NCBI GenBank assembly: GCA_030650265.1
Contig: JAUSEJ010000882.1
Span: forward strand, 1 to 7,651
Direction: 5' to 3'
From: Dehalococcoidia bacterium
GTDB lineage: Bacteria; Chloroflexota; Dehalococcoidia; JACPQF01
DNA: 7,651 nucleotides
Below are positions 1 to 7,196 of this stretch, piece by piece. Under the pieces are notes generated by a model. That model did no database searches, had not been told where the DNA came from, and saw only the letters and a list, made by a program, of their open reading frames with translations. How positions within the stretch are numbered: position 1 is the first letter of the stretch; every line of letters begins with the position of its first letter. The position numbers and the translations under genes are program-made.

Positions 1-39
1 TCAGAGGTTGCCAGGGAAAGCCCAGACGAGGCCGACTAG
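1..39 (+). CDS. Possible C-terminal tail of an upstream CDS (partial)
   Basis: Reading frame 1 is open from the window edge and gives the short hydrophilic tail SEVARESPDEAD before a TAG stop at 37-39. The stop lies two bases before the GTG start of the methyltransferase, which would fit a tightly packed operon with translational coupling. Twelve codons are too few to recognise a family. The other two frames are also open here (one of them is the methyltransferase frame itself), so this is only a plausible reading. Confidence 0.3.
   Translation, partial: SEVARESPDEAD
26..31 (+). promoter_or_regulatory. Weak ribosome binding site for the methyltransferase
   Basis: ACGAGG ends ten bases before the GTG at 42. 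It is a partial match to GGAGG at a slightly long distance. It supports the GTG over the in-frame ATG at 66, which would cut off the conserved N-terminal residues. Confidence 0.35.
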
Positions 40-41
40 CT

Positions 42-785
42 GTGAATAGCGAAGAGTACCACCTAATGTATAGCATTGAGGATACCTTCTGGTGGTACAA
101 AGGAATGCGGCAGAGCACCTTTGCCCTTCTTCATGGCCTGATGCAGGGTGGCACGGACCGCATGATACTCGACGCCGGTTGCGGCACAGGCGGAATGATG
201 CAGCCTCTAAGCCAACTCGGGTCGGCAGTCGGTATTGATTTTGCCGAAGAGGCAACGAACCTAGCCAACCAGAGGGAACGAGGAATGGTGATGCGGGGCT
301 CGGTAACCGATCTGCCGTTTGCTGCGGCCACTTTTGACCTCGTCACCTGTTTCGACGTTCTTTATCATCTGGCAGTTTGCGATGATGCGGCTGCACTCAA
401 GGAATTAAGTCGAGTACTAAAACCAGGCGGATACCTGTTTGTCAGAGTTCCCGCCTACAATTTTCTGCGGGGTCATCACGATGTAGTTGTGCACACCAGA
501 CATCGGTATTCTCTGGGCGAGCTTACTACCAAGATTACAAGCGCCGGATTGCAGCCGATAAGAGCCACTCACGCCAACATGTTCCTTTTCCCCCTGGCCG
601 GGGCAAAGCGACTTTGGGAAACCCTACCTACCTCACGGACCAGCGTCCAATCCGATTTGCAGCCTGTTCCCAAGGTGCTAAACGATGCCCTTCTCGGCGT
701 CTTGAGCTTCGAGAGTTGGTTGATAAAGAGGACCAGTCTCCCCTTCGGACTATCAGCAATTTGTCTCGCCGTCAAGAAGGGTTAA
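42..785 (+). CDS. Class I SAM-dependent methyltransferase (Methyltransf_11/25-like)
   Basis: This is a 247-residue cytosolic methyltransferase that would transfer a methyl group from S-adenosylmethionine to an unknown acceptor. The Rossmann-fold motifs are all visible: motif I DAGCGTG at residues 44-50, the acidic motif II end GID at 64-66, a DLPFAAATFDLV stretch near 90-101, and LKPGGYLFVRVPA at 126-138. The N-terminus (NSEEYHLMYSIEDTFWWY) is typical of a subgroup often found beside glycosyltransferases and membrane proteins in polysaccharide or lipid-modification loci. That is why the GTG at 42 is preferred; the frame stays open to the window edge but shows no other start codon upstream. 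A downstream gene begins 19 bases after its TAA stop, so the two are probably co-transcribed. The family is confident; the substrate (sugar, lipid or small molecule) cannot be told. Confidence 0.9.
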   Translation: MNSEEYHLMYSIEDTFWWYKGMRQSTFALLHGLMQGGTDRMILDAGCGTGGMMQPLSQLGSAVGIDFAEEATNLANQRERGMVMRGSVTDLPFAAATFDLVTCFDVLYHLAVCDDAAALKELSRVLKPGGYLFVRVPAYNFLRGHHDVVVHTRHRYSLGELTTKITSAGLQPIRATHANMFLFPLAGAKRLWETLPTSRTSVQSDLQPVPKVLNDALLGVLSFESWLIKRTSLPFGLSAICLAVKKG

Positions 786-791
786 CGTAGA

Positions 792-798
792 AGAGGAG
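792..798 (+). promoter_or_regulatory. Ribosome binding site deciding a TTG start
   Basis: AGAGGAG lies six bases before the TTG at 805. It is a good Shine-Dalgarno match at good spacing. It selects this rare start codon, since the next in-frame ATG (979) would remove the first predicted membrane segment. Confidence 0.65.
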
Positions 799-804
799 CC
801 AGGC

Positions 805-2775
805 TTGAAAGCCTTTGACGAGGTGCTTCCGCACTTCTTGCCTAGCCTTGCCGGCGGATTTGCGGCGGGCGCCCTATTGCTGTTGTTAGTTAGAGCCTAT
901 GAGGAGCCGATAAGGATTCTACTGAACCCGTATCGTGCCTTCATCGATGCCTCGTCTGACCGACTAATATACGTCTTGATGGGCCTGTACTTCTTGGTCT
1001 TCGGGACCATGTCAATTCTTCGCCATGACTCACTCCGCTCCAATGCCTACGACCTGGGAATATTCGACCAGGTGCTTTGGAACAGTGCGCATGGGCGTCT
1101 GTTCGATCAGACGGTAATGATAGAGTATACGTCCACTCTTCTTGGCAACCACTTCTCGCCGATCCTCTTGCTCCTCGTCCCCTTCTACTGGCTATTTTCC
1201 GACGCTCGCTTTCTGCTGGTTGCCCAAACCGCCGCCCTGGCCATCGGCGCCCTTCCTGTTTACTGGCTAGCCCGCGACAAGCTTGGCAATCGCCCGGCGT
1301 CGCTCGCCCTCGCGTCGTGTTACTTCCTTTTCCCCGCCTTACATTTTGTCAATTTATTCGACTTCCACGAAATAGCCATCGCCAGCCCACTACTTGGCTT
1401 TACTATCTACTATCTGATCAAACAGCGTTATCGCCCATTTGCCATTTGCCTCTTCTTCGCCCTCATGGCTCGCGAGGAGGTGGCGTTAGTGACCGTTGGA
1501 CTGGGTCTCTGGATCATTTTGATGCGAAGGAAGCGACTGTTCGGCTTGACTGTTATTGTCGTGGGGGCCATCTATGGCTACGTGACGATCATGCTGCTGA
1601 TTCCCCATTTTCAGGGCGCTAACGAGTACTACTACGTCGTGCGCTACGCCAACTTAGGCAAGAACTTTGGCGAAATAGCCAGCACCGTGTTTTTCAATCC
1701 GTTATATGTCGCTAGCATGCTGACCTCTCCCCAACGAATTGAGTACGTTCTGCAACTTCTCGTGCCTCTCGGATTGCTTCCTGCCATCGGGTTGGACATC
1801 CTTGCACTCTCTTTTCCGAGCTTCGCCTATCTGCTCTTGAGCAACTACAAGGAAATGTACGACGTTACCAACCAGTACAGCGCGGTGTTGATACCGCCGA
1901 TCTTCCTTGCCATGGTTCATGGAATAGCGATCCTCATCAGAAAAAAGAGAAGTCACACTAACCGGTATCTATGGGCGGCTGTCGGCTACGTCTTAGTGAG
2001 CAGCCTGGTGAGCTACTATCTCTTTAGCCCAGGCCCCTTCGCTCAGCGATTCAGACCAGACAAATATGCAATGGACGAGCACGCACAACAGGGCATTGAC
2101 ATCATCCAAAACATGATACCGCCAAATGCCTCGGTTTCCGCCCAAACCGACCTGGTGCCGCATCTGTCCCATCGCATAGAGATCTATATGTTCCCCTACC
2201 TGCACAACGCCGATTATGTCCTTCTGGACAAGCATGCCAGAACCTGGCCGCTAAAGAAACCGCAGTTCGACCTTGCTCTGGAGGATCTCGCCTCAAACCC
2301 GGCCTACGAGTTGATATTCGATCGAATCGGCTACTTGTTGTACCAGAAAAAGCCAGGCCCTCTCCCTTACACGTACTCTGGCTTGAAGCTAGGCGATTAT
2401 CTCGAAGCAGTGGGCTATGAACTTAGCCAGCTATCCACCCACGTTGGCGGCTCAATTGAGATCGCCGTCTACTGGAAAGTACCCTACGAAACGGATGTTG
2501 ATCGGAGGTTGCCCAGACTCTTCACCGTACTGGAGTTAATCGACGAGAACGGCAACGTGGTTTCAGGAAATGGCAAAGAACCAGGAAACGGCTCGCTGCA
2601 AACGGACCGTTGGACATCAGGAGATCTGGTAAGGGAGCGCTATACCATTCCGGTACCAATACACATAGAGGCAGGTGACTATAGCATCTCGGCTAGCATT
2701 CGAACCGACAAGAGGAACACGCAGAATCCTTCCATGAACTATACCGGCGATCTGACAAAAATCAAAGTGAGATGA
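805..2775 (+). CDS. DUF2079 family polytopic membrane protein with C-terminal beta domain
   Basis: This is a 656-residue inner-membrane protein starting at TTG. Roughly ten to twelve hydrophobic segments fill residues 12-407; clear ones lie near 12-30, 53-70, 134-155, 226-240, 245-265, 312-345, 358-378 and 387-407. Motifs I associate with DUF2079 are present: YDLGIFDQ at 82-89, GNHFSP at 114-119, MAREE at 221-225, QYSAVLIPP at 357-365, and the segment NASVSAQTDLVPHLSHR at 441-457 followed by IYMFP. DUF2079 proteins resemble GT-C-type polytopic transferases, but their activity is not established. After about residue 512 the chain is soluble and strand-rich (YWKVP at 556-560, GSLQTDRWTSGDLV at 596-609, EAGDYSISASI at 622-632). 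It matches in pattern the repeats at the end of the large gene downstream, so it is probably an extracytoplasmic beta sandwich. The gene follows the methyltransferase by 19 bases and is convergent with the next gene; no obvious terminator separates them. Confidence 0.88.
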   Translation: MKAFDEVLPHFLPSLAGGFAAGALLLLLVRAYEEPIRILLNPYRAFIDASSDRLIYVLMGLYFLVFGTMSILRHDSLRSNAYDLGIFDQVLWNSAHGRLFDQTVMIEYTSTLLGNHFSPILLLLVPFYWLFSDARFLLVAQTAALAIGALPVYWLARDKLGNRPASLALASCYFLFPALHFVNLFDFHEIAIASPLLGFTIYYLIKQRYRPFAICLFFALMAREEVALVTVGLGLWIILMRRKRLFGLTVIVVGAIYGYVTIMLLIPHFQGANEYYYVVRYANLGKNFGEIASTVFFNPLYVASMLTSPQRIEYVLQLLVPLGLLPAIGLDILALSFPSFAYLLLSNYKEMYDVTNQYSAVLIPPIFLAMVHGIAILIRKKRSHTNRYLWAAVGYVLVSSLVSYYLFSPGPFAQRFRPDKYAMDEHAQQGIDIIQNMIPPNASVSAQTDLVPHLSHRIEIYMFPYLHNADYVLLDKHARTWPLKKPQFDLALEDLASNPAYELIFDRIGYLLYQKKPGPLPYTYSGLKLGDYLEAVGYELSQLSTHVGGSIEIAVYWKVPYETDVDRRLPRLFTVLELIDENGNVVSGNGKEPGNGSLQTDRWTSGDLVRERYTIPVPIHIEAGDYSISASIRTDKRNTQNPSMNYTGDLTKIKVR

Positions 2776-2814
2776 TCAGCTATAGGCCTCAGCCAAATCT
2801 GCCCGAACCCGGTC

Positions 2815-3099
2815 TTAGACCACCTCGTAGACGACGCTTGGTTCCCGGACGCGGAATTTTCGCCCCTCCTCAAGGCTGCGCCCACGCTCCTTGCTGTTCT
2901 TCCACCTGGTGTATGCATCCATGCTCTCCCAAATCTGAACAACCAGGTAGACTGACGGATCATAGGACTTGCGCATGATGATCTGATCACTCATTCCCCA
3001 CAGCTTGCGCACAACCTCGCCCTCTCTGAACCATTGGATTGCCTCGTCCGCCTTACCTGGTAGCAGATGTACAGTCTGCACGAGCGCTAAGCGTCCCAT
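2815..3099 (-). CDS. ABM-like dimeric alpha/beta-barrel domain protein
   Basis: This is a small 94-residue protein resembling the antibiotic biosynthesis monooxygenase (ABM, PF03992-like) and related dimeric alpha+beta-barrel families. Visible support is the alternation of strand (LALVQTVHLLPG, 4-15), helix (DEAIQWFREGEVVRKLWG, 18-35), strand (YLVVQIWESM, 51-60), helix (DAYTRWKNSKERGRSL, 61-76) and a final strand ending EPSVVYEVV (86-94). The IWESMDAYTRW element is the most family-like piece. Members range from heme-degrading or quinol oxygenases to proteins with no known activity, and the sequence does not show which this is. It is the only minus-strand gene in the window. It has a strong ribosome binding site and a recognisable promoter, so it is a unit of its own. 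Minus- and plus-strand frames overlapping it lack such support. The domain call is moderately sure; the function is unknown. Confidence 0.8.
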   Translation of the reverse strand: MGRLALVQTVHLLPGKADEAIQWFREGEVVRKLWGMSDQIIMRKSYDPSVYLVVQIWESMDAYTRWKNSKERGRSLEEGRKFRVREPSVVYEVV

Positions 3100-3107
3100 T
3101 CATCACA

Positions 3108-3113
3108 CTCCTT
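3108..3113 (-). promoter_or_regulatory. Ribosome binding site of the ABM-like gene
   Basis: Read on the minus strand, AAGGAG lies eight bases before the ATG at 3099-3097. It is the best Shine-Dalgarno match in the window and confirms the start and reality of this small gene. Confidence 0.8.
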
Positions 3114-3179
3114 ACAGCATCCTTATTAGTTAGGGTTCATCCCGCCAAAATCTGAACTGCTGGTCTAGCTTCTCTCGCT

Positions 3180-3209
3180 ATTGTAGCATACCTGCCTGAG
3201 GAGACTCAA
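3180..3209 (-). promoter_or_regulatory. Sigma-70-type promoter for the ABM-like gene
   Basis: On the minus strand, TTGAGT (3209-3204) is followed by an 18-base spacer and TACAAT (3185-3180). The bases before the -10 are TGC, giving an extended -10 arrangement. Transcription would start near 3173, leaving a leader of roughly 75 bases. This was read by eye; there is no experimental or statistical support. Confidence 0.5.
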
Positions 3210-3214
3210 TCATT

Positions 3215-3227
3215 TGATATGTGATAT
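3215..3227. repeat. Short direct repeat between divergent promoters
   Basis: TGATAT occurs twice, at 3215-3220 and 3222-3227, with a 7-base period. It lies exactly in the 18-base space between the -35 boxes of the two divergent promoters. It could be an operator, but it is short and AT-rich and is not repeated upstream of the second gene copy, so its role is unproven. Confidence 0.25.
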
Positions 3228-3329
3228 TTGACCCTGTCGCTCTCAAATGCTATAGTTGGCTCGGCACCGGTTGCGGGATGTTTGAACAGTTCCTCCCTGG
3301 CCGACTCACGATAGCCGATAGTGGTGGTG
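3225..3329 (+). repeat. Promoter/leader repeat, copy A
   Basis: This stretch is the first copy of a roughly 105-base upstream region that recurs at 7158-7263. The best conserved blocks are the promoter core with CAAATGCTATAGTTGGCTCG and the block GGCCGACTCACGATAGCCGA at 3299-3318, followed by a GTGGTGGT run just before the ATG. The middle (about 3265-3298) has diverged. In this copy the stem is weaker than in copy B: TCGGC (3261-3265) can pair with GCCGA (3300-3304), and inside it GGGATGT (3275-3281) can pair with ACA and TCCC (3286-3288 and 3294-3297). Confidence 0.75.
3228..3256 (+). promoter_or_regulatory. Sigma-70-type extended -10 promoter of the first large gene
   Basis: TTGACC (3228-3233), a 17-base spacer and TATAGT (3251-3256), with TGC directly before the -10. 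This is close to the consensus for a housekeeping sigma factor. The same elements with the same spacing occur before the second gene copy while surrounding bases differ, which argues that they are functional. The expected transcription start is near 3263, giving a leader of about 67 bases. Confidence 0.7.
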
Positions 3330-6300
3330 ATGAATAGACAACATAGCAAGTTTAGCGCACTTCTAGTGGCGCTTTCTGCCGCCTTCTCCACAATGCCTCT
3401 GCTCCAGCCGTATTTCTTCGCCTCCAGCGACGGCCTCTTCCACCTATACAGGCTGATGGAATACGACCTTCTACTAAAGGGTGGAATATGGTACCCGCGT
3501 TGGGCGCCTGACTTCTTCTTTGGCGCGGGAATGCCCCTTTTCAACTACTATGCGCCTCTGACTTACTATCTGGCTGAGTTCTTTCATCTCATGGGCGCCG
3601 GTTACATAGACTCGCTCCGATTGCTAGTCTTCGCCAGTATGGTCTTGTCTGGATTGGGCGCACTGCTCTACGCCAGGACTTTCTTCTCGCCACTGGCATC
3701 TCTACTGGTCGCCATTGTCTACATGTACGCTCCCTACCACATCGTCAATCTTTACTATCGGGGCGATATAGCCGAATATCTCGCCTACACCTGGTTCCCC
3801 TTCATTCTTTGGGCTTTGATCCGGCTTGTTCAACGCAAGAGCTATGCCTATTTATTCGCCGGCAGTGTCTTTTACGCAGCGCTGATTCTTACCCACAATC
3901 TGTCAGCCTTGATTTTCTCCGGCTTCCTCATAATCTATAGTCTATCCGCTTTAGTGGGAGAGCATCGGACCGGGCTGTTTGTTTGGCGGGAACTGCTTGC
4001 CGATACCCTGCGCGTCCTCACAATGGCGACCGCTGCATTGGCTTTATCCACTTTCTTCTGGCTGCCGGCGATGGCCGAGAGATCGCTGATCAGCTTAGAT
4101 CGACTGCTTGCCGCCATCAATTTCCACGAGTACTTTCCGACGGTGGAAGAGCTATTCTCGACCGACCTGATCCATCGATACGGCATTGTATTCCGCGACG
4201 CCGATGTTTTTGGCTTCAGACTTGGCGCCTTCCAGACCGTGTTCCTGTTCATCGGATTGGCCTTACTGGTTTGGCAAAGACGCCGACTTAAACCGGGAGC
4301 TAAGTTGGAAGGATTTGCCTCTCTTGCCATAACCGGAGTGTGCCTCTTTCTTATTTTTCCAATATCGGTTTGGGTTTGGGAAAGCCTCCCGATGCTGAGT
4401 CTCACCCAATTCCCTTGGCGCTTTCTCGCTTTCATAGCATTGCCTGGCGCTTTTCTCGCTGGCTTGATCGTTCAGTCCCTGCCAGAGCGCATTCGTTCAC
4501 TCGCCGTCGTCGCGATCGTGCCGGCGGTGATTGCCTCCAGTGTGGCCGCCATGTTTCCCATCTTGACCAACGTGACAGAGTCGCAAGTCACATCACAGGA
4601 TAGCATAGCACTCGAACTTATGACCGGCGGCATCGGCACAACTGCGGCAGACGAATACCTGCCAATCTGGGTGAAGGGAAGCCCACGAAGCACGCCTCTT
4701 GCTTTGGCAACCGTCCTTGATGAATCTACAACAAACTCTTCGGGCCGTTCCAGTGCGTGGATCGAGGTCTCTATGGTCGAGCGCAAAGGTGACAGTTCAT
4801 CTTATCGCGTACACGCGGCTAGGGCCGGCTCTTTCATTCCAAACCTTACCTATTTCCCCGGGTGGGTAGCGTTCGTCGACGGCAGAGAGGTTCCCATCAC
4901 TGTTGATGACCCATCGGGTTTCATTCAACTGCTGGTTCCCGAAGGTGATCACGCGGTCAGTCTGCGATTTCAAGACACCCCAGTGCGCAGATTGAGCGAT
5001 GCGGTCTCCGTAACCGCGCTGGTATTTCTCATAGGCTTGCTGTTTTGGCGCTACGGTCGTGTAATCCAGACTCGAATCCGGGCGCTGTGGCCCTCCAACT
5101 GGCGACGCCAGGTGCTACCCGACAGGACCACCGGCAAGCGAGATCGACTTTCTATCCGCCGGCTCCCGCGCTTAACCATCACCAGAGACCGACTTGCAAA
5201 AGTCGCAATCATACTGGCTCTAGTGCCCATATGGCTTCTGGCCAAATCAAATTTCGATTCGGTTTATGCCTCGGCAGGCACCTACGATTTCCCGCTGGTC
5301 GCCAATCTAGATGACGAGGTAGTGACCGTAGGTTACGCCTTCTCCGGAGCCGACGGCAAACCAGGCACTCCGGCGCCAGTCATTCCCGGATCCTCGATCA
5401 GATTCACGATCTTCTGGCGCCAGCTTGGCAGGATTCCCAAGGATCAATACAAACCGTTCGCTCGATTAACCAATAGATTCGCGCAAACTTGGGCCTATGC
5501 CGGCACTTCGATCGATCAGTCTGAAACCGGTCCGGGAGGGGGGAATGTCGTATCCAGTACATTCAACATGGCGGTCCCAGAGGGAACGCCGCCCGGAACC
5601 TACGAGATCGAGGTCAGCTTCGACAACACAGCCACTAAGAAAATACTGGAGGTCCGTCGGGTGTGGGTGGTCCCGGTTCTTCCCTCCAAAGGAGTCCGGA
5701 TAGGCCCTTTGGTGGTGGGACGTGGCCCTTCCTCAAATGGGAAGGGCATTCCCCCCTTGGGAAGTCCGGACCGTCCCAGCGTGGGAATGCCGGTCAGTTT
5801 TGACGAAACCTTACGACTACTCGACCTGGCGGTCACCGACGGAGAAGCCCGGAAATCCGGAAAGCCCGGCCTGCCATTGCCCCGGGGACCAGCCTCAGGA
5901 CCGCCCCAGATTAGAGCGGGAGAGGTATTGCACTTCGATCTGCTATTCCAGGCTCTTCGGAAAATCTCCGATGATTACACGATAACTGCCCGTTTGATGG
6001 GACCAGATCGTGACCTGTGGGCGATTCGTGACAGCCTACCAGCCGATGGCACGTATCCGACCTCATTCTGGGCGCGGGGAGAGGTAGTTCGAGACCAATT
6101 GGATATCGCAATTCCACCAGAGACTCCACCTGGCCAATACGAGCTGCAATTAGAGGTGGTGTCAGCAAAGGGTCCACTAAGTATCATCGGCGGCAACGGG
6201 GCGCCGGTCGGGCCCACCCTTCGCATCGGCGAGGTATCAATTCTGACTGCCGCCTCTCCCGCGAGACCGGGTGACGTTAAGATATCGCAACACAAAGTTA

Positions 6301-7124
6301 TGCCTGTACTCGCTAACCTGGACATTGTGGGCTTCGAACTGAGCCGTCGAGAGTTAAGGCCCGGCGAGCAGCTAAATATAGATTTGGTCTGGAGGGCTGC
6401 GACTGATATTATCAGGGACATGGTGGCAAGAATCACAATCGTAACGCCATCCGGCGACACGCTAGTTACCACAACGAGAAGACCGGTTGGCAATGCCTAC
6501 CCGACAACGTCATGGCGACAGGGGGAGGTTCTTAGGGGAAAGTACAGTTTGCAGTTGCCTGCGAAGGGGTCTGAGGGCGAAGCAAAAGTGATCGCCATCC
6601 TTCTCGACGCCAAGAGTGGCGATGCCCTTGGTCAAGTGGATCTAGGCAACGTCCACATTCTGCCACGAACCCACATATTCTCTGCCTCGCCCGGTCGACC
6701 GCTGACCGCCGATTTCGAGGACAAGGCCCGGCTGCTAGGGTTTGACCTCGCCATTGGCGCTCTGATCCCGGCGGGGCAGGCGCCGAAAGTCGCACCCTCC
6801 GACACCTTCAATGTAACACTTTATTGGCAAGCCCTAAGGGAAATGGAGACGTCCTACATCGTCTTTATTCAAATTCTAAACGGCGCCGGCAAGCTGGTGG
6901 CGCAAAATGATTCACCGCCCCAAGCGGGTGAAGCGCCGACGACAGCGTGGATTGCCGGAGAAGTCGTTACCGACGGACATCGAATTTCCATTCCGACAGA
7001 CCTACCCGATGGCGATTACACTGTCATTGCCGGCGTCTACGATGCCACAACCGGAATACGACTGGCCGTCAAAGGCGACAACTATATAGCTCTTACTCGC
7101 TTACTCGTCTCATCCAAGGGATAG
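3330..7124 (+). CDS. Giant PTPS-related (GT-C-like) membrane protein with four C-terminal beta-sandwich repeats
   Basis: About 1264 residues from the ATG. GTG codons at 3321, 3324 and 3327 are alternative starts; the ATG is preferred because it is conserved in the downstream copy, where the codon before it is GTA. Residues 1-575 form a polytopic domain like the 6-pyruvoyl-tetrahydropterin-synthase-related membrane family (PF10131; the name is historical and does not imply that enzyme). SSDGLFHLYRL near 32-42 and YYRGDIAEYLA near 142-152 carry the acidic residues expected in the loops of a GT-C fold. A short beta region with NLTYFPGWVAFVDGREV (505-521) precedes a membrane helix at 557-573. A strongly basic linker (574-624) leads to another helix (623-638). 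Four extracytoplasmic beta-sandwich repeats follow, near 655-782, 820-945, 990-1112 and 1125-1260, marked by FTIFW, FDLLFQ, IDLVW and VTLYW strands and T-x-W-x-x-GE-V motifs. A membrane sugar transferase for surface glycan is likely, but the substrate is unknown. It is transcribed from its own promoter. Confidence 0.88.
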   Translation: MNRQHSKFSALLVALSAAFSTMPLLQPYFFASSDGLFHLYRLMEYDLLLKGGIWYPRWAPDFFFGAGMPLFNYYAPLTYYLAEFFHLMGAGYIDSLRLLVFASMVLSGLGALLYARTFFSPLASLLVAIVYMYAPYHIVNLYYRGDIAEYLAYTWFPFILWALIRLVQRKSYAYLFAGSVFYAALILTHNLSALIFSGFLIIYSLSALVGEHRTGLFVWRELLADTLRVLTMATAALALSTFFWLPAMAERSLISLDRLLAAINFHEYFPTVEELFSTDLIHRYGIVFRDADVFGFRLGAFQTVFLFIGLALLVWQRRRLKPGAKLEGFASLAITGVCLFLIFPISVWVWESLPMLSLTQFPWRFLAFIALPGAFLAGLIVQSLPERIRSLAVVAIVPAVIASSVAAMFPILTNVTESQVTSQDSIALELMTGGIGTTAADEYLPIWVKGSPRSTPLALATVLDESTTNSSGRSSAWIEVSMVERKGDSSSYRVHAARAGSFIPNLTYFPGWVAFVDGREVPITVDDPSGFIQLLVPEGDHAVSLRFQDTPVRRLSDAVSVTALVFLIGLLFWRYGRVIQTRIRALWPSNWRRQVLPDRTTGKRDRLSIRRLPRLTITRDRLAKVAIILALVPIWLLAKSNFDSVYASAGTYDFPLVANLDDEVVTVGYAFSGADGKPGTPAPVIPGSSIRFTIFWRQLGRIPKDQYKPFARLTNRFAQTWAYAGTSIDQSETGPGGGNVVSSTFNMAVPEGTPPGTYEIEVSFDNTATKKILEVRRVWVVPVLPSKGVRIGPLVVGRGPSSNGKGIPPLGSPDRPSVGMPVSFDETLRLLDLAVTDGEARKSGKPGLPLPRGPASGPPQIRAGEVLHFDLLFQALRKISDDYTITARLMGPDRDLWAIRDSLPADGTYPTSFWARGEVVRDQLDIAIPPETPPGQYELQLEVVSAKGPLSIIGGNGAPVGPTLRIGEVSILTAASPARPGDVKISQHKVMPVLANLDIVGFELSRRELRPGEQLNIDLVWRAATDIIRDMVARITIVTPSGDTLVTTTRRPVGNAYPTTSWRQGEVLRGKYSLQLPAKGSEGEAKVIAILLDAKSGDALGQVDLGNVHILPRTHIFSASPGRPLTADFEDKARLLGFDLAIGALIPAGQAPKVAPSDTFNVTLYWQALREMETSYIVFIQILNGAGKLVAQNDSPPQAGEAPTTAWIAGEVVTDGHRISIPTDLPDGDYTVIAGVYDATTGIRLAVKGDNYIALTRLLVSSKG

Positions 7125-7160
7125 CGGTCGGCGAAAAGGCAAAGAATGCCGGGGCGGTAT

Positions 7161-7189
7161 TTGACGCTATCGGTATCAAATGCTATAGT
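7161..7189 (+). promoter_or_regulatory. Sigma-70-type extended -10 promoter of the second large gene
   Basis: TTGACG (7161-7166), a 17-base spacer and TATAGT (7184-7189) preceded by TGC. Spacing and elements are the same as in the upstream copy. The expected start of transcription is near 7196. Confidence 0.7.
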
Positions 7190-7196
7190 TGGCTCG

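Noticed and set aside
1077..1622. 181-codon plus-strand open frame
   Set aside because: It lies inside the DUF2079 gene in another frame. The translation is rich in Arg, Pro and Ser with no family-like motif, while the overlapped frame has clear DUF2079 motifs.
2772..2978. Plus-strand frame whose ATG overlaps the TGA of the DUF2079 gene
   Set aside because: The ATGA overlap is tempting as translational coupling, but the protein is low-complexity (Pro/Arg-rich). The opposite strand holds an ABM-like gene with a strong ribosome binding site and promoter.
2739..2990. Minus-strand 83-codon frame overlapping the ABM-like gene
   Set aside because: It is an out-of-frame shadow of the ABM-like gene with no ribosome binding site or recognisable domain.
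3206..3544. Minus-strand 112-codon frame across the promoter region
   Set aside because: It runs antisense through the conserved promoter, leader and the first part of the large gene. Its translation has no family features.
3935..4435. Minus-strand 166-codon open frame
   Set aside because: It is antisense to membrane segments of the large gene. The Ser/Arg/Lys-rich composition is typical of shadows of hydrophobic coding sequence.
5738..5762. AAGGG/CCCTT inverted repeat inside the large gene
   Set aside because: It is short and lies in the coding sequence of the Gly/Pro-rich segment; explained by codon composition.
5975..6493. Minus-strand 172-codon open frame
   Set aside because: It is antisense to the beta repeats, without start signals or domain; the plus-strand frame shows clear repeat structure.
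7139..7150. Hairpin GGCA-AAGAA-TGCC after the first large gene as a terminator
   Set aside because: Only four base pairs and no T-run follows; too weak to call.
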